From positions 40,934,294 to 40,998,293 of the forward strand of contig NC_079474.1 of NCBI RefSeq assembly GCF_026230105.1: a stretch of 64,000 bases of DNA, given 5' to 3'. The notes below the pieces were generated by a model. The model had not been told where the DNA came from and made no database searches. It worked only from the letters and a program-made list of their open reading frames with translations. Within the stretch, counting starts at the first letter, position 1. Each line of letters starts with the position of its first letter. Source of the stretch: Diorhabda sublineata. Its lineage: Eukaryota > Arthropoda > Insecta > Coleoptera > Chrysomelidae. Both the position numbers and the translations under genes were made by a program. Shown piece by piece: positions 12,472-25,058 of this stretch.

Positions 12472-13917
12472 GTTAGTTCACTTATAGGATTCAGGCAAAT
12501 TGTAGTGTATATATAGATTCGTTTTTCCCCGATTGATCCATAAAACTACTATGAAAATGTTTCCTTCTGTGACAAAAGTCCTTCCGCTCATGATTGTTCA
12601 TTTGAAGACTTTGTATTATTTTATTAGTAATTTAGAAGATGTGAAAAAATGTTAAACAATATTTGTGAATATAGTGAAATTTTTCTCAGTATTTTGTTTA
12701 GATGTCAATTTAGAATATTTATTTCGATCATAATATTTATTATATCAATATATTTTTTGTATTGTCATTTTCATATTGTTTTTTTCTAGCAACCATATTT
12801 TTATGACATTTTGAAAAAGAATTTGAATTGTTTCAGACATTTCCAAATAACGATTCCAGAATAATGAATAAAGGTGATAAATAACATTCTAATTTTGTTT
12901 TCATTGGAGATGATGACTTCCAAACATAAGCAAAAATGCAGCAGTATCGGTTTTTATCAAGTTCTTTTAGATGATTCTGAAGATTCCCATTTTTGAGATC
13001 CCTCTTTATTAACCTATGATATTTGTAATTAAAATAAAATAGAATAAAAGGTCATATCATCAAGGGAAATATCATTTCATCTAAAGGATTGCTATACTTA
13101 CGCGACGGATAGTTAGTGACATATTTATTCAAGGTCACAGATGATATATTAATATTATTTGTTACCCCAAAAGATTGATTGATTGATTTCAATATGATTA
13201 AATAATAATTTCTTATTAGAGGATAGTAATATATTGAGTTTGAAATATCTCAATTATTTAGAGAATTACCGAATATTTTTCTAGTTATATGTTTTACCTA
13301 GATTTCATAATTTATAGCCACATAAAATTCACACAACAATGAGGAAATTTTGGTAATCGTTGACCCAAAAAACAAGCGATACACTTCAAAACAACAATAC
13401 ATTTCTCAACAGTCCTGTTTGCTTAAGTTATGTAATCACTAAGTAATTCAAATCGATAACACCATATTTTTCTTCTTTTGGAAAACACCTTAATTCACAT
13501 ATTGTTCAACCTCATGTATATAGTGGAAGTAAAGCTACAGGGTATTGGACTCAAATCTCATGGTTGTTTCATAGTGAAAATTTTCAAAATTTCTAGTTAA
13601 AAGCATCTGAACATAGAGAAGAAAAAGCCTTATCGAGAAAGAAATTTTCTCGTCAATAAATATTTTTTATATTTGATTTTCATCATCATATCATTTGATT
13701 TCAAAGTTACTTATCTCTTGTGAACGGGACGGAATTTGATTACATTTTGCAGAAAAATACAGTTGATCTTGAACTTGTTCAAAACATTATACACATGTAT
13801 TTAAATATAATGCGCATATATCTGTTCTAAGAAGACAATTTAAGGTCACCAAAAACATACCAAAACGAATTTCAATATCAAATATCAACAATTTTTATGG
13901 AATATCATTATGTTATA
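12472..13917. other. non-coding AT-rich DNA, nothing recognised
   Basis: No open frame of note and no repeat or RNA gene recognised between the two deleted mariners. Confidence 0.5.
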
Positions 13918-14424
13918 CGAGGTCAGGCTATTAAATAACGAAACTGCGCGCCTTGAGGGCGCCCTAGTCGGGTGGAACAAAAAACGAGTAGTGCGTTGGG
14001 TACCTAGATATCTTGTCTATGCAGGTCCCAAAACACGTTACCGTATTTGTGCAGTAGCGGTTTGAAACGAATGTGTTTATTTCTCGTGGCGAAAATCATG
14101 TGTGACGAAAAACAGGAGCAACGTATCAATCTCAAATTTTTCGTAAAATTGAAAAAACTCCGATTACATACAAGGACAATGCACCTGCACATAAGGTGCG
14201 ACTTTTTTTCTTTCCGAAGATGGAAGCGGTAGAGCAGAAAACTGTAGAGCTCCCAAAGGCCTAAAGAAGATATCCAACACTGCATCGATCAACGGAAAAA
14301 ATATATGGAAAGGTGTTTGGGTAGGGGAGGGTAGTATATTGAAGGGGAACATTCGAGTGTAGAATAATTTTTATAATAAAACCCTTTTTCTTAACCAGTC
14401 TCGTTATTTAATAATCAGACCTCG
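13918..14424 (+). mobile_element. 507-bp internally deleted mariner, third family, with intact TIRs
   Basis: A compact mariner-derived element flanked by TA (13916-13917 and 14425-14426). The TIRs are about 28 bp and well preserved. The left begins CGAGGTCAGGCTATTAAATA; the right, reverse-complemented, begins CGAGGTCTGATTATTAAATA; both continue ACGA(A/G)ACTG. Inside, the transposase start 'MCDEKQEQRINLKFFVKLKK' (from about 14098) is joined almost directly to the second catalytic motif 'KDNAPAHK' (about 14175). C-terminal remains follow: 'EDIQHCIDQRKKYMERC', then 'YIEGEHSSV' and a stop. The first catalytic Asp and the block around it are deleted. The well-kept TIRs suggest a fairly recent, MITE-like derivative. 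Confidence 0.9.
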
Positions 14425-17400
14425 TATACTCCTAAAATATGGAATTATCGCTACTAGAAACTATTCCTATATATGAGAAGAAAGATAATGAAATAAGCAT
14501 CAGAAATGTTTTATTGAATGGATTATTCGTATCTCACTTTAAAGCAATACATACTACAATTTTCTCGTAAAATAGTGACTGTTTACATCCTTTTTAATAT
14601 CTGATATCATCATTTATCGAAATACAGTGGTAATATGCTAGTACCATGTAGATGACAAGTGGTTTCTTGAAATCGAAGCTCCCAGGTGACATCTGACTTG
14701 TGTGGTTTCTAATACGTATTGGAATTTATATTTGAAAGCTGTAGATCAATAATCGAATGAATTAGAAAATTTACTACACTTAAATACGTCTTCTTTAAAA
14801 CTTATTCCGCAGCAGACGACAGTGGTCCAGCTATTAGACAAGAAAATCTTACATTGTTGCACTATTACCTTGCTTAATTCAAATTGCCTATCATTCTCTA
14901 AATTCTATTCATTGTTCCTGACATGACACAGATATGGTCTTGTAAGCATAAACTTTTGCCTACAAATAATCCCATGATCCTGAATTTTTGAGAAAACTCC
15001 TCTTGTGAGAATGTACCTGAATTTCACAATAATAAACGATGGACTCATAGGCAGTGCCATCTTTGTATTTTTTTTAGTATTGGTTGATATATTTCTTTCT
15101 AATTACCCCTCAGAATATCATTTTTATATACTTGTATACGCTTCTCAAATTTCTGTGTCGTAAAGACCAATATATTCCAATCATAAGTGAAAAACTGAAA
15201 AAGAAGAAAAAATAAAGGATGCCTAATCGAGAGAAAACATGAAATGATAAACTGAAGGTAGTTCTTAATAACACAAATATAGAGATGAAAAAAAAATGGT
15301 TACTATAGTATCAAAACGATACAGAAGAGTTGAATGATAATTAATAGTAAAATAAGAAGACAAAACATTTTCAAGCGAAAATGAAGGAAGAAATGAAATA
15401 AACGAAATCCCACCAAACAAATTTGACAGATTTCGTGGAACGAATAGTTCAACTTCCGAATAAATCTACAACTGTATAAATTTACGTTATTCAATTAAGG
15501 ATGTTCCATTTAGAATCAAAACTTTAGAAGTACGACCATGAATTATGGAATATCTAGTTAACAAAAGAAAGAACCGAGTAAACAAGAAAATTTTTCCATT
15601 TGGAATTAAAAAATGTTGCACATCCTGATAAATCTTAGAATGATCAAGATTGTTAGAAATTCATCTTCAAACTTCAGGTTAAAATAATTTGTAACATCGT
15701 TGATTATCATCTGATTATATCGCTGAAGGTCTATCTGGATAATGAACTCGTATCTTTTCATCAAAATTTAATCTAAAGTTTTCTTTTAATGTATATAATG
15801 TTGATACGATTGATTCTTGTGTTCATATATTTATTCTGTTCTAAAATTGCTTTTCAATCTACTATCAGTTTTGTTATTCTGTTCACATACTGTATATTTG
15901 TTTTGCCGCACACATGATACTATTTGTAATTCAAAAGTTGTCTATGTATATTTTTTGTACAATACTTTTTTTATTTTAACAATTGAAAAACATCAAGGTA
16001 ATATCAACAATCCTCTAACGCGGACTCTTCTACTCGTAATGTTCGGTAACTGATGTTCATCCCCATTTTATGATCATAGTTTGGAAATTAATTATTTAAT
16101 TATAAAACAAATGATATTAGTGAAACATTTTTATTCATATAAAACTATAAACGGGTCAAATAATCATGATTAGTTTTTTTATTACGACGTTTTCAATCTT
16201 TCCGTATTGGTTTAGAGAGTTAGTTATACGATATTAACAAAATTTTATACAATACAAGGAATTAAATTACGAGAAATCTCAATTACCAGCTGAGAAAAGA
16301 TATGGCGTATGTAGATTATTTTTGAAGTTGAATTATTATAACAGAAACTTCTTCTGCCATCTATTAATGGATGTTTGCAATCACTTCTGACCATTTTATC
16401 TTGACTCTGGTGCGACGATTCTCAATTCTGCCCAATTATTGATATTGCGGAGCAACGACATCCGCTTTCTGCCCAATTCCCTTCTTCCCTATATCTTTCC
16501 TTCTGTCAAGAGCTGAAGCAAATGGTAGCTAACTAAAACATCTGATAAGTAAACTAATACTTACCTATAGAAGAGCCACTGGAGTTTTCAAGTGAATTTT
16601 CAGATTCCATACTTACAGAAGAAATTAGAGATTTTGACAGTCAAAACTTGGGTTTTCCACTATAGCTGGAACTAATAAAAACAATTCAACACCTAAGGAA
16701 ATGATAATGTATCAAGTATGTGTCAAGTTCATCGGAATACCAAAGCTTGGTTAGTATTTATGTATATATTACTCTTTTCAATTTGTTAGATAAATCTATA
16801 TTCTGCCAGTATTTGTTTTAAAAGTGAGATATTGTAACTATGTCTTTTAATTTTCCTTGGTTTAGATAAAATATATATAAATATTATATATTGCCCCAGT
16901 TGTCCCAGTTCTAAGTTTTTATCGTGAATACAGTATACTGCGAAATTAGAACTTGATGAGAATGAATATTATAGAATAAAGTAGATATTCTGTGTTGAAA
17001 ATTCGAATAAACCGCGAAAATATATTAATTCTGCCACGTACCATCGAGGGCACTGACATCGAAAATCCGCCATGCTGTTTCCACTGAATAACAACTAAGT
17101 TTCTGTGGGTATGTTCTGTGATATGGAGGTCCAAGAACAATTCGTTACCAATTTATTTTAGGCAAACACCATTGACACAGAAAGTGCTGTCAGCTCTCGC
17201 TACCTGGACGTGAACGATATATATATATAAAAAAAGTGTGCTTCAGGACACTCGACTGAGCTAGAACTTCTTTAGCTTTATATCTGTATATAAAACAAGG
17301 GGCATTAACTAAAAAAAGTTCCTTTCTTTGAAGAAAGGAAAACCACAATTTCGAATTATTTACATTCGAAGTCGTTTCAGATGTGATAAGTAGATAGATT

Positions 17401-18782
17401 TTTTAATATATAGACAATACACTTGTGGTATGAGAAATAAGATACATATGTGTTCGAATAGAAATCAGAAATATTCTAGAGAAAAATGCATGAGTTATTT
17501 TAAGTCTTATGGTAGACTCATTCCGGTTATTATTATTATCATTATCCACACAATTTAAGCGTGTGTGAAGAAGTTTTTCTTCACACCTCGGTCGAAAGTA
17601 CGCATCTATCACGCATATTTCGTAGTAGAAAATGAAATATACGTGCATTGGAGACGCTTCACATGAGAGCTCTGAACTGCGCTCTGAACTCTGAACCGCC
17701 CATATTCTCAACTTTTGTCTAAATTATAATTGTTTCAGATAGCGAAAAAATGTTCAAATATAAACCCAATGTCAATACAATGGTAGATGGTGGACAGCAA
17801 CATGTATAGTAGCAAATCGCAAAACTATTATTCAATTTTTGTTATGTTTGACGGTTGTGGACATATTTTGAACGAATAAAATGAAAATTAACGTCTTATC
17901 TATATGTCCGTTATGAATGATGTAACTTTAAATTTTTAATTTGATTACATTTTCAAACGAATTGATTTGTATGATGTAACTTTGAAATGTAATATGTTTT
18001 TTTTTTTGCTTTACGTTTATGTTTATTTTATTCTAAACCCTGGTCAAAACCAAAATGTTGAATTGTATGTTGATAATGTACATAAATAATATATTTATAA
18101 TAAATTTATTCAGAATCTTCTGTATTAAAATTATATTCTGTTGTCAGGGCAGTGGTTTGATTTTTTTTCCTGCATGTTCAGTGGAAATTTCAGATTCTGT
18201 TTAATTTTTTAATGAATGTTTGTGTTGTTGGATTCGTTTGTTCAAATTGTTTGTCTGGTGTGAGCAGCAAATAATCCATTGCTGTTGATATTATGAATTG
18301 TCTTCTCTCGGTACGTAGACTTATAATTTTTTAAAAAATTTTACTTCTAATTTTTTGTTTGTATAATCTTGATCGTATGAGGTTGAAGGCTTTACATCCT
18401 TTGTTTAATCATGAGATGATTGAATATGGATGTATAATTTGTTATTTTTGCTGATTATCATCGTATTAAATATAAATTCTATTGTTTATGATATACTTAT
18501 AAAAATTTTCAAGGTACTTGATTATTTTCTTCTAGAATATGTTCTAATCTATGAAAATTGTTTTTCCAAAAATCGCAAATGAAAATGGCAAATATTTATA
18601 AAATATTCTGATTATCCTGAATTTTTTTGAAACATATTTGTTAAAGTTTTATTATTTTATTATTTACAGTGAGTTAAACGAATGCACTTTTTATGAATGC
18701 ACATTTGCATTTCCTAGTACTGTACACCAATGATAAAAAATAACACTATAAATTTAATTGATTACTGCTTTATATTTGAGAT
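14425..18782. other. non-coding AT-rich DNA, nothing recognised
   Basis: I see no gene in this stretch. Open frames up to 102 codons (17403-17711, minus) have no motif. A perfect 7-8 bp stem hairpin with CCTTTCTTTGAAGAAAGG lies near 17322-17339, without clear context. A patch of 'GCTCTGAACT'-type short repeats lies at about 17665-17697. Confidence 0.45.
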
Positions 18783-19062
18783 GTAAGGACTAAGGAAAAA
18801 TTAATTTTTCTTATTAGAACAAAATTCTAGTTTGATTTTATTCTTATTTTGATATTCATGATGTAGGTGATATATTGATCAATATAAATACGCAAATTGT
18901 CAGTGTCAATATCATATTTTGACTTGAAACGTTAATTTTTATCTTTCTTTAAAAAAATTATCAAAAAATCTAACTTTGAGACAGAAGAGACCTAAAATTA
19001 AGAATATTTAGGAACGTAAACATATGAAAAGATCCAAGAAATAGGAAATTGAAGAAATAGAA
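18783..19062 (+). repeat. dispersed ~270-bp repeat, copy 1 (second copy at 59.3 kb)
   Basis: This block matches 59296-59556 in the same orientation over nearly its full length. Both begin GACTAAGGAAAAATT(A/C)ATTT. Both contain TTTGATTTTATTCTTATTTT, a GTGTCAATATCATATTTTGA block and ACAGAAGAGACCTAAAAT, and both end near GAAATTGAA. It has no coding capacity. At 59.3 kb the same sequence interrupts a tandem-repeat unit, which shows that it is a mobile, probably non-autonomous element. Confidence 0.8.
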
Positions 19063-20247
19063 ATTTATTACATAGTATATATATATATAGTTGTCTAATA
19101 CATCTTCGTGTCTGTCACAGTCCATTTTTAATTTTTCTTCTGTTTCTTCTTTGGTTATAACCTTTGTGATGCTAGATATTCTGTTTTTTCAGGTCCTACT
19201 TTCTCATATTTCTCCTGTAACTTTCTCACCATATAACCCAGATCCTCCTCATCCTATGCAATGACTGCTTGATCGTCAGCTACATTTAATATTTTCTTAA
19301 GAACAAAAAGTTGAATATGTTTATGATTATATTCTCTTTATGTCTCAGTTTGTATTTATATATCTATATATATTGGACCGCCACACATAGAATTTATTCT
19401 ATTAATCATTTTTGAATATTATAAATTAATCAATAAGGTCTAAACATTTAGCAAATAATGCTTTATTATTATTTATAATATTACTTCATGCTTCGGAATT
19501 CCACCAATGGAAATTATTAAACCCATTTCTATCGTAAGTAATGTAATTACGAAATTTAAACGAATGGACGATTTTGGATAAAATCTATTTCACAGATAAC
19601 AGTTTTTCGTATTTATTGCATTTATAAAACATCAATTGTGTTTCACGCACAATATCCGTTGTTATATATTGTTAACGCCCAATTGATACGTAATTACCAA
19701 TGTTATTTCTGTAATGATGTTTATTATTATCGCTTTTAAACACGAATTCAATTCTAGTTGTATAAATAATTTGTACGTTATATATAAAGATGGTAACTGT
19801 CAATTACACTAAATGTTGCGTAGACAGGAGACTGCCTGCGGCAATTTATTTTTCGGAAAGTTTGCCCAGCCAAACAAAATATAAAGTGCCAGGAAACAGT
19901 TCTGATTAGTTTAATCTAGAAAGGTCGAGTGCAATGAATGAATATCAATGACAAATTATATTAGACAAACCTACAAAAATTTTTCGAAATGCTTATTTTG
20001 AGATTGAAACTATTGATATGTGCTCTTCTTGACAAAGACAGCACATATCAAATGGTGCTGAAGGATGTTTTGAAAAAGACGTAGACATAGTCATGTCAAT
20101 AAAACAAATAGAACAAAAATATTCAATACATATTTCCAATTTCAATGAATTTCATTGTTTCCAAAATAAGCTATTCTATGAATTATAAATAATAATAAAG
20201 TACACAGTTTTGGATAGAGCTCCATTTCCATAAATTATGGATATTAA
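19063..20247. other. non-coding AT-rich DNA, nothing recognised
   Basis: A short TA-rich run at about 19075-19090 and no recognisable coding or RNA features. Confidence 0.45.
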
Positions 20248-20905
20248 TGAGCAAATGCAAGACCGAGACCAAGACCAGCTTAGTTTTGGTCTTGTAGCCT
20301 CATATGTAGTCTTGTTCTTGACATTAGTCTTGGGTAGTCCGTTTTTGGTGATGGTCTGAAGAATATAACCATCTCATACATGAAATGAAATGAAAACCAT
20401 TTTCTTTATCGACATAACTAGGTATATATTTAAAAAAATACGCAACGCAACAATTATGATACGTTTTCATTAATCAAAATCCATGTCGTAATATATGTCG
20501 TAATAAATTTGAATAATAGATATATAAAAAAAAAATAAAAAGCTATAATGGAACGAAAGAAGTGAACAAATTATCTCATTTCTGATTCCCAGATATATGG
20601 TAAACAAATAATATATCAATCAACCTAAAATCCTTCATTTTAAATGGATTTAAAACAAGATCCTCGTTTTAGCATGGTACCTGTTTTATTAGTATTAATA
20701 ATAATAATAATTTTTCAAAAAACATATTTTTATTGAAATTAGCTATACTTATTCAAAATTCAAATTGCTTTCACGATACACATTCTGTAAGAATCAAGAA
20801 ACATTATTGAATTAATGAAAAAAAGCAAGACTGCAAGAGTTTTGCAGGCCGGTCTTGGTCTTGCATAAGTCTTGAACAACTCAATTTTGGTCTTGGTCAC
20901 ACTCC
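20248..20905. repeat. element bounded by inverted CAAGACC-rich termini
   Basis: The left end carries ATGCAAGACCGAGACCAAGA followed by further (A/G)GTCTTG motifs (20250-20340). The right end, about 20825-20900, has the inverted counterpart GGTCTTGGTCTTGCAT with the same short motif repeated. The roughly 480 bp between them is AT-rich and non-coding. Terminal inverted copies of a CAAGACC-rich motif point to a non-autonomous transposable element of about 650 bp. The superfamily cannot be told from this alone. Confidence 0.65.
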
Positions 20906-23477
20906 GTTTCGCAAGCCATCAATTTTTTAAACTCACTTTGAATCAGTAGCAAATCTTCAACGATTTGTTCAATACGTTACATTTCTCTGCGTTTCCATAC
21001 TAAATATTCAATTGCTTTCCAAAATTTTAAAATGTGGAAAACTTTGATCAAATTGAAAAGTACATTAAAGCTTCATGCGGGTAAGGAATCCAGCTATCAA
21101 TCTATCAACCAATCTCATTTCAGAACCTATGCATTGAAGTAACAGGTGTGTAACTAAACGCGACACTCACAACCGATTCTCCTCGCCTCCATTCCAAATA
21201 TTTTCAGAAGTATTTTTGATCCTGACCGATTTTGAGAAAATATAATATTTAACGCGGCACTGAAGTCTCTTTTTCTACTCGCCTTCAGCCTTGAGACAAA
21301 AAGTATGACTTAGTATCTTGATACATAAATGACTGTCAGATTAGGTTAGGTTAGGTTAGGTTAGGTTAGGTTAGGTTAGGTTAGGTTAGGTTAGGTTAGG
21401 TTAGATTAGGTTAAGTTAAGTTAGGTTAGATTGACCCAAGCTAACAAAAACTATGGCTCACACTATACATTCTTTGGAAAATAAAACAGATTTATGTTTT
21501 TATTACAAATACATTCAACAGATTGGAGTATCCACTATCATGTTTTTCAGAGCGCAATACTTGATAGTGATTCTTATTATTTGTCAACAAATCCTTCCTC
21601 TATCCAACTTTATTCTTGAGATAGGAACATAATGAATTGGTTTAAAGATCACAGGAAAATTTCTTATATGCCACAATACCCTACAATCTAGAACAAAATG
21701 GTGAAGGGCAAGAATACACGGTACATTAGTAAGGAGAGGTGGACTACACAGGAATGTTGAAGGATTTATGAGTGGATGGGATATTTCGGAGAGAAACTCT
21801 CAGCACTGTAGCGTATATTATTAACATTGTACGAAATATTTGAATGTAAGGATTACTTAGAGGTTAGAGGGTAAAACGAATGCTGCCTTCATTCCAAGGA
21901 TATGTAAGTTATAAAATCAGGGAAATATTCAGTAGAAAACAATTCCATAGTATTATATGTTTTTTCAATAATATAGACAGTGTCGGAAATTTTTTATAAT
22001 GACACCAATTATCCATATAGATTCACTTGAATAAGAATCCATAACAGATAACAAACACAATGGATTATAGACAAAATTCTAGCTATATTTTCCTAATTGA
22101 ATAAGGACATTGTTTAAAAAAAATTGATGTCGTTAATTAAAATAACGAACAAAACTGTTTCATTTTTGATAAAACTATTCAAGACTTGTGAAAAATATTT
22201 TTATTATCATGATTCGTCCAAATTATCAAGCGGATTTAGTCCCCTACGACTTCTCATTATTTTACAAACTGGAAACTAATGTTTTAATTAGAATCCATTG
22301 CTGGTAAGGATAGATATATACATTTTTCTTAGTTCCATTATAAATCATTATTCGATTACAGGTTATATTCGATTTTAACAAATACTTTCATAAGATCAAA
22401 TATAAGAGACTATTAAATAATTATTCTTCAATACCATATTTGACATCGTAATAATTCATGTTATCGATGTATACTATTTCAATTTTTTTGAAAATTGAGA
22501 AAATATTTTGATTCAAGGAAAAAAGCGAAATTTGTGAGTTTGTCAGCAATCTAAGTGAACTAACAACAAGCCAAGACCTCGAAGGCAACTTGCAAATCTT
22601 CGATTGAATGACTTTGACAGTAATTACATTCTTGGCCTATATAAAAAATGTAACATCGAAGAGAAGGATTTGATCATCCAAAAATAAAATAATATAATGC
22701 TAATAGATGCTAATAGACTACTTGCCATAGCAAGAACAAATTCAATCAGGAAGGTTACCATGGTAGATTCACGATGCTATAAGCACAGCCTCGAATCTTA
22801 ACAACCAATTTTAAATTTATTTTTAATAAATAAACAAAAACCAATTGATAATACTAATGAAGTATATTAAGGTTACTCTGTTTTCTTAACAGCTTATGGT
22901 GGCCATAAATGTCAAACGATGCCGTGGACGAAGGCGTTTTCTACAGTTTAATTTAGAGTGCAAATCTTCTCTTGCTAGACTGCTATTGATTTATGGTACT
23001 ATAGCTATAAATAGTAGTTCGATAGTGGGATTACTAACGTTAATAATGTTTGAGGATTAGTTTTTCCACCTTACTAACTAGTTTTGAATAATAGACAACT
23101 CCAGCAACATAAAGATATTCTAGAAGCGTTTCCTAAAGTTTAAAATGCCCTTAAAAAATTATGTAGAAAGGGAATTTAACCAGTTTCCATTTAAATCAAT
23201 CTCACACTTATGTTTATCGCCTAAAAAGGTAGGTGGAATGATATTTTGAAAATTGTATTATTGTGGTTACCTCAAATATTATATCACGCATATATCTCGA
23301 TTACTTGAGATAAAAATTTCTTCAAACTCAAAATAGACAATTTTCTACAAAGAAATTAAACGCATGCTATCTGTGACCTTTGTATATGTTAGTTTATATT
23401 AATTATAGTGAATACTTTTTAGTAACTAAAGCGTAGATCAAAGCTGAACGTTCACTACGAGTGTTTGTTTGTTCTAG
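20906..23477. other. non-coding DNA upstream of the Rbp6 exon, contains the TTAGG block
   Basis: Apart from the TTAGG tract at 21341-21430, I recognise no gene. If the exon at 23478 is internal, as its 3' splice site indicates, this is Rbp6 intron. I searched by eye for the preceding exon (expected to encode a KMFIGGLSW-type RNP2 and to end before '(S)R') and did not find it. Confidence 0.45.
21341..21430 (+). repeat. interstitial insect telomere-type (TTAGG)n tract
   Basis: About 12 near-perfect tandem copies of TTAGG followed by six degenerate copies (TTAGA, TTAAG, TTAGG), 90 bp in all. TTAGG is the ancestral insect telomere repeat. Here it lies inside ordinary non-coding DNA upstream of an Rbp6 exon, so it is an interstitial block and not a chromosome end. 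Confidence 0.95.
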
Positions 23478-23562
23478 GGGCTTCGGTTTCATCACTTTCA
23501 CCGACCCATCAAGCGTTGATAAAGTACTGGCACAAGGCACACATGAACTCGATGGAAAGAAG
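23478..23562 (+). CDS. Rbp6: Rbp6/Musashi-type RNA-binding protein, internal exon (end of RRM1)
   Basis: An 85-nt internal exon encoding (R)GFGFITFTDPSSVDKVLAQ, then GTHELDGKK. This is the second half of the first RNA-recognition motif of the Musashi family: RNP1 'RGFGFITF' followed by the beta4/alpha2 region. The family binds UAG-type motifs in mRNA and controls translation. The exon starts after a good 3' splice site (pyrimidine-rich run ending TTCTAG), in phase 2, completing an Arg codon AG|G. It ends in phase 0 before GTAAGT. The wording 'SVDKVLAQGTHELDGKK' and the linker in the next exon fit insect Rbp6, close to vertebrate Musashi, better than Drosophila musashi itself, whose linker differs. 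The family assignment is secure; the choice of Rbp6 rather than msi is a judgement from remembered family patterns. Confidence 0.93.
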
Positions 23563-24729
23563 GTAAGTAATAATCCTTCTCAGTTTATTTTATTTATTGG
23601 AAATATTAGGTATGAAATAGATAAATTCTTCATAAAAGGCACCAAGTATTCTAGTAATATATTCTTGATTAACGACGGACACAAATTCAAATCACTTATT
23701 TTACTTATCCTTTATTATATATAAGGATTAAAAGAGTTGTAATCATTTTCATCTGAAACTATCAAAACCGTATATTCCGGAGGGCTCAAAATCAAATCTA
23801 GCTCCTACACGTACAACAAAATCTAAACGAACTAGTGCCTTTTCACTTTCTACAACCATTATACTCTAGTTAGGAAGTGAATTTCCTAAGAAGAATAGTA
23901 CGGCATTAGAATTTTGTTCGTAATTCAAAAATGATGAACACTAGAATCATTTGTTAATAATTTCTAAGTTCTGTTGGAAATGAGACAACCGGTTAGAATT
24001 TAGCTCCTTATCGGTAGAAAGCGTATAAATTCAAAAAAAATTATTTTGTCATTACATATATAACAGTATTCGAAGATTTCTTGATACAATGATGAACGGA
24101 ATTATTGTCTTTGTTACTTTTCTGCCGCTCTTTTCTAATCATTTTTTCACTCTTCTTCATTAAAAGTACTTTTATAATGAGTGATTTCTTCATAAAGAGA
24201 GGTTAGCAATAATTGGACCATCACTTTAAAGAAATGAAACCAACAATTAAATATTAGCCACACATTGATAAGCATGAAAATTTCTTGTAATCTTCAAAGT
24301 AATCAGAAATAAATAAGATTTGTGGAATTGAGAAACACGCTCTTACCAATAATCAAAGTAAAACGTAAAAATAATTCTTAATTCATAAGAATAAAATGGC
24401 CGATGAAAAAATTGTATGCGCTCTATGACATTTTTGAACTAACTCTGCGTTTTGTAACCAATAGATCCTAGTCGGATTCCCTGTCCGGGGACTGTTCGAA
24501 TGATTATTTATTCACTAAGTAGGACTTTCATTTCAATTACTCCTCTCTTTCCCTATTTTATTAATAGACCTTTCTGTGGTAAGATGGACTAACATGACTC
24601 TTGGTGGGTACGTTTCTCAATGAACGCTCAACTGTTAAAGCTTCTAGCACGTAATCAAAGGATATGGGTTTGGTTCCTATACCGGGTTGGCCGAATTATT
24701 TCTCCGTTACCTAATTTATTTACTAAGTA

Positions 24730-25058
24730 AGTCTTCCCTTTCCTCGTTTCTCTTTTCCCCCATTTACATAACTAAACTCAAATTGATGATGTCGAAATAT
24801 AGGACACGATATCACTCATTATAATTTGTTTTCTAGTTTCATACCCAAACAAAAATTTAGTTTAGAATTGCCTAAAAAGCACCCTACGCTTTATCCTTCT
24901 CTTCCCTTACCTTGATTCTCTATGTCCCCATTTACATAACTCACTGAAAATGGTCATGTCGAAATGTAGGGACTCATAACCACTCGTTACAATTTGTTAC
25001 TAGTTTCATTCCAAAACAAAGATTTTAATTAAAAATTTTATAAAAAGCACTCTACGCA
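24730..25058. repeat. two-copy tandem duplication, 168-bp period
   Basis: Segment 24730-24891 is followed by a diverged copy at 24896-25058. Both contain CATTTACATAACT, then 'ATGTCGAAAT(A/G)TAGG', 'ATTTGTT...CTAGTTTCAT', and end 'AAAAAGCAC(C/T)CTACGC'. A weaker third copy of the pyrimidine-rich beginning lies near 24515-24560. The sequence around 24640-24690 (GGTTTGGTTCCTATACC) vaguely recalls a tRNA B box, so a SINE origin is possible but unproven. Confidence 0.75.

Noticed and set aside
24640..24690. tRNA-derived SINE (B-box-like GGTTTGGTTCCTATACC)
   Set aside because: No A box at the right distance and no other copy in the window; left as a possibility only.
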